The notes beneath the pieces were generated by a model. That model did not search any database. It was not told the DNA's origin and worked only from the letters and a program-made list of their open reading frames with translations. A program made the translations under genes and the position numbers. This document shows, in pieces, positions 1 to 8,965 of a stretch of 29,541 bases of DNA. Source of the DNA: Basidiobolus ranarum (taxonomy: Eukaryota > Basidiobolomycota > Basidiobolomycetes > Basidiobolales). Position 1 is the stretch's first letter. Every line of letters begins with the position of its first letter. Where the stretch lies: the NCBI GenBank assembly GCA_040143965.1, contig JASJQH010000104.1, positions 1 to 29,541 on the forward strand. Direction: 5' to 3'.

Positions 1-669
1 CATCCATCTCCAGAACTCACTGTGTGAAGTCAATTTGGCTTCATTACAAGAGTGAATTTCGTAGTATGCAGTTAATTGTGAATGTTCTTTCATTATGAGA
101 GTAAACATCCATGACAACTCCACCTTATACTGAGAGTGCAGGCATCAAAAGAGTGTCCCGAAAGGAAGGTCATGTTGGCAAGTTGAGGTCGAAGAAGCCG
201 GAACAGCCTTTGAGGAAGCGACTCTTGGATGCCATCAGTGTCTTCTGTTTGCGGTTGCTACCATGGAGCAGAAGCATTGTTCACTGAGGGTCGTTTCCGA
301 GGTTTGTCATTAGATTGGGGGGTGATCTATCTGGCGTAAGCGTAAATGTATTGCCAACCACCGCTCAAGTACTTGCCTCATGAATTGTCAGAAATATCGG
401 ACAACACTCATGCCTGGCAATCACCATTACTGGTAACAACAGTTTAAGGCATCTATGAATCGTTCGATTCTGTTGCGCTGTTCACTCTTTGAGACGCGGG
501 GTTGTATGTGTCTGGTGGTAAGAGTGAATGGGGTGACGGAAGAGGCGACACTCTAGTTAGCCAGATGAGTGACGGAACATGGAAGCTGTCATCGTACCAA
601 GATAGAGTTGATTCTGACTTTGAATATTGCATTCTATAGCATCTTCATATCACTTGAATATCAGCAAAA
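1..669. other. 5' flank of the uS8 gene
   Basis: Apart from the possible 58-codon reading frame at 111-287, I see no supported gene here. The stretch from about 120 to 560 is visibly richer in G+C than most intergenic DNA in the window, which would fit an unrecognised exon or a transcribed leader. The part next to 669 is AT-rich and should hold the promoter and 5' untranslated region of the ribosomal protein gene. I found no AACCCTAA box in it. Confidence 0.5.
111..287 (+). CDS. Possible small basic protein, 58 codons
   Basis: An ATG at 111 opens a 58-codon frame closed by TGA at 285-287; an in-frame TAA at 102-104 blocks extension upstream. The product is strongly basic (many Lys and Arg in residues 13-38) and ends in a short hydrophobic stretch followed by a Trp, Arg and His tail. 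It resembles no family I know. It lies about 380 bases upstream of the uS8 start codon, so it could equally be chance, an upstream ORF in a long leader, or an exon of another gene. The local base composition, richer in G+C than the surrounding spacers, is the only support beyond openness. Treat as tentative. Confidence 0.22.
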   Translation: MTTPPYTESAGIKRVSRKEGHVGKLRSKKPEQPLRKRLLDAISVFCLRLLPWSRSIVH

Positions 670-1524
670 ATGGTCAGAATCTCTGTTTTGAACGATTGTC
701 TCAAGAACATCAACAACGCTGAGAAGCGTGGCAAGCGCCAAGTCCTCATCAGACCTTCATCCAAGGTTATTGTCAAGTTCTTGTCTGTTATGCAAAAGCA
801 TGGTAAGTGAATGAGTTTAATTTGAATAATCTACTGACATGAGGCATTGGGCTTTGTATTTTGTGAGGCTTTTGCGAGAATGAAGATGTTTGTAGTGTGG
901 TAATGGGACAATGATTGCAATCTAATCCGACGTCTATAACTGGATGAACGTAGTATCTACCTACCTACTTTGTCTTTTAATGCTTCGGTACATTAATTAC
1001 GTGTACTTACACGGCGTGGTTAAGGGGTTTTTCACCTTGCATGTTGTTTATATCTACGTGACAATCCTTGTACTTTTCAGTATAAGTTTGAGCTTATCCC
1101 ATTAGCAACACGAAGGCATCATTCATTCATTGCGAACATTTCGCAAGGTGCAACCTTCGTTGGTGCAGACAGTGCAGGGGAGTTGGCACTGACAGCAACA
1201 GAGTGTACTCTATCCAGTATTATTGGTGCAGATATGCTAACGTTTTCATGATTGATGTGTCTAGGTTATGTTGGTGAATTCGAAGAGATTGATGATCACC
1301 GTTCCGGCAAGATCGTTATTCAATTGAATGGTCGTTTGAACAAGTGCGGAGTTATCTCACCTCGTTTCAACATCAAGCTTACTGATATTGAGAACTGGAT
1401 CAACCAATTGTTGCCTTCTCGTCAATTCGGTTACCTTGTGTTCACCACCTCAGCTGGAATCATGGATCACGAAGAAGCTCGTAGAAAGCACACTGGTGGC
1501 AAGATCTTGGGTTACTTCTATTAA
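670..1524 (+). CDS. RPS22: 40S ribosomal protein uS8 (S22/S15a)
   Basis: Two exons, 670-802 and 1265-1524, encode 130 residues, the normal length of eukaryotic uS8. The start gives [20 protein letters not shown] and exon 1 continues through [20 protein letters not shown]; exon 2 carries the conserved [28 protein letters not shown] and [16 protein letters not shown] blocks. A glycine codon is split by the intron (G|GT), with donor GTAAGT at 803 and acceptor CTAG at 1261-1264 preceded by a TGCTAAC branch site near 1235. uS8 binds 18S rRNA in the small subunit and acts in cytosolic translation. The ATG is in an AAAAATGG context. The intron is 462 nt, about seven times the local norm. An AATAAA signal follows at 1586-1591. 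Identity is secure. Confidence 0.98.
1081..1200 (+). ncRNA. Structured element in the uS8 intron, possible H/ACA-like snoRNA
   Basis: Within the 462-nt intron, ACGAAGG (1110-1116) pairs perfectly with CCTTCGT (1154-1160), and TGCGAA (1131-1136) pairs with TTCGCA (1140-1145). The two stems are separated by an internal loop of 14 and 8 nt, the general shape of an H/ACA guide pocket. A second hairpin follows: CAGTGC (1170-1175) with GCACTG (1186-1191), then ACA at 1192-1194. In budding yeast an RPS22B intron hosts the H/ACA snoRNA snR44, so the location is suggestive. Against it, the upper stem is short, no good ANANNA hinge lies between the hairpins, the ACA spacing is not canonical, and the second hairpin has no pocket. 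It could instead be a splicing or autoregulatory structure. Confidence 0.3.
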
Positions 1525-1585
1525 ATCACTTTGTCTTGATTCATTATCCCACTTTTGCTGTTAAAATTTAAGAATATCATATTCA

Positions 1586-1591
1586 AATAAA
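1586..1591 (+). terminator. Polyadenylation signal of uS8
   Basis: AATAAA about 62 bases after the uS8 stop codon, in a T/A-rich stretch, matches the consensus eukaryotic cleavage and polyadenylation signal. No transcript end is known. Confidence 0.55.
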
Positions 1592-1771
1592 TTTTTAATA
1601 ATCAATCTGCTTGGCAAGATCTTTTTGTATCTTTTGGAATGGTGAGTCATTCGACAACTAAGCCACTTCAGCTTTTAATATTTGCATGTGAAAATGGATT
1701 TAATACGAACTCGAATAAAAAGTGAGATAGATATTTAGTACACATTCAAGCATCTGTGTTATATCTAAGCG

Positions 1772-2426
1772 ATGGAAGACCCAATTAAAGAACTCCCGTT
1801 GGTGATTAGGAATGCTTTGGGAACAGTGAAATCTCAAATGTAAGTACTCTTTCGGGAGGAGGTTTATGGCTCGACACTAACTAATTTGACTTTGTAACCT
1901 TTATGTACGAAATTTAGTCAACGAGAGACATTAGAGATGATCTTCATTGATGAAAGCGAATTTGTCCACCCTTTGATTCACATTCTACCTGGACCAGGCT
2001 CTAAAGAAAGAGTAATTCAGGCATATCGATTTTGGAAGGGTAAATGAATAAGACTAAATTTTACAGTTTCTCTTTCTAAGTATACGAGTTTGTATATGTT
2101 TAGGCTGTACATGGGAAGATATACCAGAGATTCAAGAAGTATGGTTTGATCCTGGCTTATGTAAGGCAATGATGAAGCTTACGCAAACTGTTAGACCCAT
2201 TCATATGCCTTTGATTCAAAGTGAGATACGGTTGACAGTTCTGCTGGATTTTGAAAAATCCCAAGGAAAATATCGGATCAAAAAGCAAGAAGATTTTATT
2301 CCTTTTGAGGATTTGTTGAATCTGTTTCTACCAGGAAGTAGGTTTGTCCTTGAGAGAGTGAAGAGACTAGGATCATATGCTGGAGCGGCTCTTGGAGTAA
2401 CCATGAACCTGATTGGTTGGTGGTGA
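1772..2426 (+). CDS. Conserved-looking protein of unknown function, 170 aa
   Basis: Three exons, 1772-1839, 1918-2039 and 2104-2426, join in frame through GTAAGT/TTTAG and GTAAATG/TTTAG introns of 78 and 64 nt; the phases (2 then 1) close exactly and give 170 residues. I do not recognise the family. The middle contains LIHILPGPGSKERVIQAYRF, a following Trp-rich segment (W-x-D/E patterns around residues 70-85) and a strand-rich second half. The last 20 residues are small and hydrophobic (SYAGAALGVTMNLIGWW) and could be an amphipathic or membrane-associating tail. There is no signal peptide. The overall size and alpha-then-beta pattern could suit an NTF2-like fold, but that is a guess. It follows uS8 on the same strand with its own start about 250 bases downstream, and ends convergently with the wall-protein gene, only 118 bases away. 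Confidence 0.72.
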
Positions 2427-2544
2427 AGATTATTAAAGCAATGATGCCTATTAAAAGACTTATGATTTATTTCTTTGTTTCAACTTGATATGTGTTAGAT
2501 TTTAAGATATAGCAGATTAAAAGATAATGCAAAGTGCCACCACC

Positions 2545-3553
2545 TCACCAAAGACCCCAAAGTAACGGGAGTGTGAAAGTTCCAACCCAAATCCCTTGTG
2601 CTGGATTAACCCGGAGCCCATAGCTCAAGGCACTGTTCCCCTTGGGCACCGGTCTACCAGTAACTCTCACTGTCGCCAATACAACCGCTTCAGACCCGGA
2701 TACTTGGGCAGTTGCGGTTACTACCACATCCTTAACCACATCAGAGTTGGGCAACGTTGTAACCGCCGAGCCGGATGCAGTACTTGGGATGCTAAGTGTC
2801 AAAGGAGGAGCGGTGACACCATTCGAACCTGGTAGGGTGAACTAATATTGTTACAAGGGTTAGATATTCGTATCATGTAAATATCCATCCATGAGCAATG
2901 ACTTACTGTAACAATGGGATTAATTGAAATAGAATGATCTACAGTGTCATGGGTTAGGTTGATGTTAGTACTTTGACAATGTAACGTTGAAGAGTGTATT
3001 CGTAAACCATCTTACCAGGGATGCTTACACCGGTTGATGGCTTTGGTGACTCAACTACACTAGTAGTAGGAATTCTCCCAGAGGTTGGGTGGCTTGTTGA
3101 TACAGTAGGATTTACATCTGTATGTGTGTTGATACTTGAAGTTGGGACAGCACTTGTAGGAGGTGTTGATATGGTTGTTGGAGCATGAGTAGTCACTACA
3201 GGTGTAGTGTGTGGTTCTGGTGCACTAGTAGGAACAGTTGCTACACTAGTGGGTGGAAGTGATGGTGCCGATGTGGTTGGCTTGGGAGGCTCACTTACTG
3301 GTTTGGATGGCTCATGGCTAACACTTGGTTGTGGAACTATAAAAATTGAATGAGTAAGCCTAATTGCAGTCCATATGACCCTTGTTACACCATATATAAA
3401 GAGAATTTACCGAAAGTGATAGGATGGGCCTCTGGGGTGACTCCTTGTCCATATACCGCTATTAACGATGATTAGAAACGTCCTTCGTATTCACTATGAC
3501 TTGCTATACTTACCACATAGGTTTATCAAAGCCAGTAACATGTATACCTTCAT
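2545..3553 (-). CDS. Secreted Ser/Thr/Pro-rich GPI-anchored cell-wall protein
   Basis: Five exons on the minus strand (3553-3514, 3458-3411, 3336-3016, 2938-2907, 2841-2545) join in frame to 245 residues. The first 18 residues, MKVYMLLALINLCAVYGQ, form a clear signal peptide, itself split by intron 1. Residues about 30-140 are mucin-like, built of Thr, Ser and Pro, and are likely O-mannosylated. A more globular segment rich in Val, Ala and Thr follows. The extreme C-terminus is a hydrophobic tail ending in FTLPLLWGLW after small polar residues, as in GPI-attachment signals. This architecture is typical of fungal wall or plasma-membrane mannoproteins; no catalytic domain is visible. Intron 3 has a clear TACTAAC branch site. 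It is divergent from the gene at 5065, with a 1.5-kb shared intergenic region. The family is not identifiable more precisely. Confidence 0.82.
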
Positions 3554-5064
3554 GTTCTTGATTAGAGATTTGCAGTTCTACTTCTCTACGAAATAAAGGA
3601 TCGACAAGACGACAATAGAAAGGCTTCTCTTGAAGAGGCACAGGATACCTATCTTAACATCACTGAGGAGGATACTTTTATACAAATAAGGGGCGTACAC
3701 ATCCATTGTAGGGTATAATTGTAATTACTGTATCAATTCATGTTTCTCACTTGCTTACTACAGATACACACTAAGTATAAAGCCTCCGTGCTTAAATTTA
3801 TGCATAGCCAAGGGTCAAGAACATAGCAGATCCTACTCCATCTGGCTCGTCTATTTTTAGAGAAGCAATAGCTAGCGAATTCTTCAGTGATCTTAGGGTT
3901 ATATCCTCAATCAAATCTGAGTAAGGGGCCAATGTACAGGCGAATGAAACAAATGAAGTTGAAACATCTAGGCAGTTCCAACCATCCTATTGTGAATAAA
4001 TTGCTACCCCAACCCCATTTTAACCATCAACTTAACCAACTAAGATGCGTGATGAGTGGTATGTGATGGGTGGTGCGGCTATTCCTCTTTGGAAATCGGC
4101 TAGATATGCCGACCAATGGTCCTTTTCAGTAGCCTAAACGACTTTTCCACAGTATAACAGATTTCGATAGTTACGTGTAGAAAGAAAAGAATGAAGGAAA
4201 GGTTGGCTGTAGAATTGATTTGCCTTAGTAATTCCCGATTACTTAACACAAAACCAATCGCTACTTGTTCACATTTACTAAGCATTTACTTGTTGTATTG
4301 TGATATTTTCCATTTTCATTGACTATCGTGGCCGTTACCTCGATTTTCTTGCGCTCTACCTCAATTATCTTGCCCACTGCCCTGCACACAAACTTCTACC
4401 ACAAGCGAATTTGGGTGAGATTGTTAGTGCGACTGTTACCAGCTTAGTGCTACTGATTGGGCGGTTTTATTAATAGCGTTTACCGAACTTTGGTCAGGTA
4501 TCTTCGACACACTCACTTTGATACAATCACTAGACTCTGACTCATCCACCGACTCTGGCTCTGGGTTGAACTTGGGGACATGGCAATCCAATCCAAGTTG
4601 AATAGACTTGGTCAACAAATGATCTGATTCTCAGCTAATGCACGGAATCTTCTTCGCACAAGATCTATTGGTCGCTCATCTTTGTTACCCAATCTTCCTT
4701 CATTTCCTGATTTAGTATTAGCTTATGTTGGCGGACACTGAACAAGATAAATTGAACTCATTTGCACCTACGACCGGTTCATTTTTCATAGACTTTCTAT
4801 ATCTACTCTCACTCTCACCCTCACCCTTTCTCACCAACTGTTCCATATTTTTCTTCATAATCGGATTCACATATACAATACTAGTAGATTTGTACCCCCC
4901 ATTTACTTGTGTCTCTAGATTAAATTCACTCGCACAGTAGTAGTTGCCCCTTTTATTTAATATACTTGCATCTGGACCGTCTGCTCTCTTACTCTCTCCA
5001 CTCTCACTTTTCGACCTTTCTTGGTACTTTACCAGATCACCAAATTAGCCTATTGGAAACAGAT
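3554..5064. other. Divergent intergenic region (1.5 kb)
   Basis: This separates the minus-strand wall-protein gene from the plus-strand gene at 5065 and must hold both promoters. I see only short, unconserved reading frames. It contains one TTAGGGTT octamer (3893-3900). A pyrimidine-rich tract of CTCTCACTC-type sequence runs from about 4800 to 5030, just before the downstream start codon, like CT-rich core promoter blocks of filamentous fungi. Confidence 0.5.
3893..3900 (-). promoter_or_regulatory. AACCCTAA (telo-box-like) octamer
   Basis: TTAGGGTT on the plus strand, about 340 bases upstream of the wall-protein start. It is one of four exact copies in the window, all intergenic. The octamer matches the telomere repeat and the telo-box bound by Myb/Tbf1-type factors; function here is inferred only. 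Confidence 0.3.
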
Positions 5065-6306
5065 ATGAGTTCCCATTCTTCATGTTCCAATTCTTCCAAA
5101 TCTTTCGGCAAAAGAAAGCTTCCCTCTTCCTTTGAAACAGGTACATACACATTCCATTTTTCCACCGAATCAATACGGCTCTATTATGAGTAATATAACA
5201 AAACATTAAAAGAATCAACACTAAATACTCTCTACTTTATTTTGATTATGATGATTCTAGGCCAAACTAATAAACCTGACGATTCTTGGAAGGATGTCAA
5301 TGCAAACATTCGAAAGATGGACTCTCTTTACGACGCTTCTTTTTATACTTGGTTGAAAAATGAAGAAAATGTGTTAGTCACTTCGGTCTATCTTCACCGT
5401 ATAGCTAATGAATATACTCTGGAGCGTATCATTACTGCACTAAAGTGGCTTATTACTGAATGGCGTGTTGAGTCAGTAGTTTTATTAGTGCGCCATATCA
5501 CCTTAGACTGGGCTGTCCCAATGCCTGATATGACAGAACAGGCAGTTCAAACAGTATTGGATCTAGCCGAACGTCGACGAGCACATCTTGTAAAAGATTT
5601 GACAAAAACCTGGAGTTGTAACTTGGTGGCACAGCTTGCTGGAGGATTGATGAATGGTTGGGTCTGTATGAAGCAGAAAGAACGATTCCTGGCTGCTTTA
5701 ACATCCGAATGGGATTTTCGTCGGTTATCGGAGTTCTTTAGCTACTTACAAACCTCAGCCAATTTAGACTACCGAATCAAGGTTTCTTTGTTACAAGAAG
5801 CTGTACGTCGGGATAAACTTCGACATGCCAAATACTCGACATCCGCAAAATCACCTACGGTTCTATCTCCACCAAGACGTCGTCGTAGTCGTCAAGGGTC
5901 TAATTTAGCTAATAAGAAAATCAAAACCAGCACGGGTAGCCAGGATGATTTGGAAATGTTTGCCCAAGTATCAGAGGATGTACAGAAGAGTAACGTGTCG
6001 TCTGGATCTCTGACAACAGACAATATCAGTTCGTTAACGTCGTCTGGTATAACCGATGTACGGTATAGCATTCGGACGGATATTGACTGCTGCTGCCCTT
6101 CCAACTCAGCATGTAGTCATCAAACACGTCACACTAGTGGTGCATCTTCTAGCAACACAGACACACCCAACCCATCCGAGATTGTCGATTCTATTGGCAT
6201 ATCACAGTCCAACGAAGATACGCTATCTGCAAAAACGAACCTATCCAACACCGAAAACCCGAATCCCCAAAGCCAAGTCTCCAAACGCCGCACATCACTG
6301 ATCTAA
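5065..6306 (+). CDS. Helical protein of unknown family with a basic nuclear-type patch
   Basis: Two exons, 5065-5140 and 5261-6306, split by a 120-nt intron (GTACAT donor, CTAG acceptor, split glycine codon), encode 373 residues. The N-terminus is Ser-rich with a KRK cluster. Residues about 45-210 are predicted by eye to be almost entirely alpha-helical, with Trp and Leu spaced as in helical-repeat or four-helix folds, including ALKWLITEWRVESVVLLVRH. Residues about 228-248 hold a strongly basic bipartite patch beginning PPRRRRSRQ and ending with NKKIK, typical of a nuclear localisation signal. The remaining 125 residues are Ser/Thr/Asn-rich and probably disordered, with a Cys cluster (DCCCPSNSAC). 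I do not recognise the family. The ATG at 5065 was chosen because it is the first in the exon and directly follows the CT-rich tract. Confidence 0.8.
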
Positions 6307-7126
6307 GCAATACCTATTCCAAATACATATTCGTAATCTCTTCTTATCACCATATTTACCTTTTCAACCCTTGCTTTTTAGACTTTTACACTTCTCGACT
6401 CCTTTGTAAAACCTCATGTCCTTTACCATTGTGATTACAATCCCTCCCCCCACTGACTCTTCAAAACGTAAATTTATGCACCTATTAGCACATTTCTATA
6501 TATTCTACCATCCATCTTTTTTGTTATTTGTTGATGGGCCTAATTTGATTATTAGATTCCTTTCGGAGTTGTTTTTTTCTTTTCTTTCTAACTGGCCACG
6601 GTTGCAGTAAGGTAACGGTTACCGTCACCGTTGCACAGTTAGCCCCAATTATCTGCACATATAGCATACTTGTGATTTACCCCGTTGATGTAATAAAGAT
6701 TACGCAAATCCATTGGTCAATATCTGTCGAGTTCTTACATCAGTTCATTTTTTTTCAACATCCTTTCTAGAACTTATCCATATTCTTCTCATCTTGACCT
6801 AAATCAAGGATAGTCCCGATCTTGATTGAAACTGATGAGCAAAGCTATCGGTTAATTTGTTGGATTTGATTTGTATCAGAATCAATTGATGATTCAATAG
6901 ATTTCTTTGGTTAATATCGATTTGAATATGGTGAATTGGAATAGTATTCGTGAAATTATTCATGGAAATTTCATGGGAATTGATCGGAGCCAATGATTGA
7001 GTTAGCTAGTTATTGTGTACACACTGGATTTATTGTCAGAAGACTCTAGACGTGAATGATTCATGAATAATCACCAGACAATGTCTACTCATACGTTACT
7101 TGAAACAATCGAATCATGGGATTATC

Positions 7127-7139
7127 TAGGGTTAGGGTT
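7127..7139 (+). repeat. Short interstitial telomere-like repeat
   Basis: TAGGGTTAGGGTT, about two units of the TTAGGG telomere repeat usual in many fungi, embedded in unique sequence. It includes one exact TTAGGGTT octamer (7132-7139). Too short to indicate a former chromosome end; it may act as a protein binding site. Confidence 0.4.
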
Positions 7140-8176
7140 GGGACTAAGGTGAAGGTAACATGACTAACCAGAGTTGATGTGAAAAATACTACGGAATTTA
7201 TCCTACAATTTCCAAAATTCATGTGGATCTGCTGGCAAATAGTTTTCTAGATATTATTTCAGTTGTGGTTCATCACTAATTGGTGGGTATAGTAGTTACT
7301 CCACCACAATAGGGAATAGATAAGTAAAATATCTTTCCGTTTCGGTTCGGAGAAATAGTTCACCCCCGAGAGGAAATGAGTGGCAGTGAGTAGATATTTT
7401 AAAGCTAAGGTCAGGTCAGAGAAAATCATCACTAAATGAACAAGTATTCCTAATGGTAAATGTATAATGAAATTAAACAACCTATACTTTTGCCCAGAAT
7501 GTTGATCTGACTTGGATATTGATGCGTCTATGACTCTTAATTAATGCAATGCACTCCCCGCTCGGAAATCAAGTTTAATGATCATCTTGGTTCCTACTAA
7601 TCATCTATAATATACCTAGCATTTGTGATTGTTCGTGTGTCCAGATGGTTCTCTTAATCTATTTAATAACTGTTTCAAATCCAACCAGAAATATCAAGCA
7701 GGTAATCATAGGCAATCACAAGCAATCATGATAGAAGTGCGTTCAGTAGCATTGGCACTCATCCACCTCACTCTCCATCTCATTACTTCCTAACCAAAGA
7801 GGGTTGATAGCGAGGTTGATATACTAAAACGACTGAAAGAGATTCGTGGGGTTGTGTTGTTAACCAAATGACCCACACAATGAATGTCTTTCGATTGACT
7901 AAAATGGATCAGTGGAGAGTGCCATTTGCATGAGTAATGTGATACAGAGTGGTCTAGATCTTGTGTCGGTTTTCACAGGGTGACACAGCATCAAGCTTTA
8001 CAGATTTTGAAGAGGCATTTTCTAGATATGGGCGATGTAGATAATATAATGGGAACCTATTGTTACTGCAGTTAAAAGAGGCAACACGTGGCGCATGGAT
8101 GTCTCATTCTTTCTGACATAATTTATTAAGGTTCTAGACTTTCAGTTTGTTGATGGTTATTATTGTATCCGCATTC

Positions 8177-8194
8177 ACACCCACACCCACACCC
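8177..8194 (+). repeat. ACACCC simple repeat, three units
   Basis: Three consecutive ACACCC units in the long gene-free stretch, about 770 bases upstream of the oxidoreductase start. It is a minor microsatellite; no function is evident. Confidence 0.6.
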
Positions 8195-8965
8195 ACCTAC
8201 GGGTAAGTGAGGTGTAAATACAGATGCGCACATTGCGGAATTCACCAATACATGTTAATTAAGCTTGAGTTCCAGTACTGAGACACTCATTCTCTTGAGC
8301 AGAGTGAGCCTTGGATATATGCAAGGCAATCAAGACATCGATCATTTTAGCCAGCGGAGAAAAGGTCCGAGCACTTTTAATTTATGAACTTCATTACTAA
8401 TAGCAATGAATAGTCATCACCTGTTAGTTTGGGAAATTCATCCTCCCTGGGTTCAGTAGACAAACGAATAGCTCCAACTTCCCCTTATTATTATATATAT
8501 GTATAGTTTAATTATTAAATAAGATGCCAAAACTCGATCAGTAACGGGAATTAAGGAATACACTAGAGGGGCTAGGCATTGACTAGGAGTGTTAATATCC
8601 CAATTTGGGTCGAAAGCCATTCTGGACTGATGTTTGTGCACCCAAGGAACTCTCATTTAAATAAAGAGTCGGTAGCGGCCGGAGCATGGTTGATTCTTAT
8701 TAGCTCATACACCCATTCTGTGTTTTTCTCTCTCCACGATATTCACATTTTGATCTGTTGGAAATAGAAATCTCCTTTACTGTTATACCGCACCTCATCG
8801 AAAGGTCAAATTGGTCTTCCACTGTATTGAAAAAGACTGGTTCGACCAAATTCCTTCCCAACAATATACATAAACTTTTCAGTCATTTCAACCTATTCAA
8901 GGCGATAAACTGTTCTTTCACCTGCTCAGCCTTTCAAACCCTCTTCTCTGAATAGTTACCCGTTA

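Larger units (their letters stand above)
6307..8965. other. Gene-free stretch of 2.7 kb
   Basis: This is the longest interval without a supportable gene. Reading frames are short, AT-biased and lack splice-consistent neighbours. It holds an interstitial TTAGGG-like patch near 7127-7139, a three-unit ACACCC run at 8177-8194 and several AT-rich stretches. It should include the 3' end of the gene at 5065 and the promoter of the oxidoreductase. No tRNA-like B box with a matching acceptor stem was found. An unannotated noncoding RNA or a fast-evolving gene is possible. Confidence 0.5.

Noticed and set aside
2822-2836. TTCGAACC string resembling a tRNA B box
   Set aside because: It lies in the coding exon of the wall protein, and no acceptor stem, anticodon arm or A box is found at the right spacing.
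2596-2845. Plus-strand frames opposite the last exon of the wall-protein gene
   Set aside because: The minus-strand reading joins four other exons in phase from a signal peptide; the plus-strand frames have no such support.
7259-7480. Hydrophobic minus-strand frame of 73 codons
   Set aside because: AT-rich sequence readily gives Leu/Ile/Phe-rich frames; no signal peptide cleavage pattern, splice partner or recognisable motif.
8176-8197. ACACCC repeat as a telomere or origin element
   Set aside because: Only three units and no match to the TTAGGG repeat; treated as a simple microsatellite.
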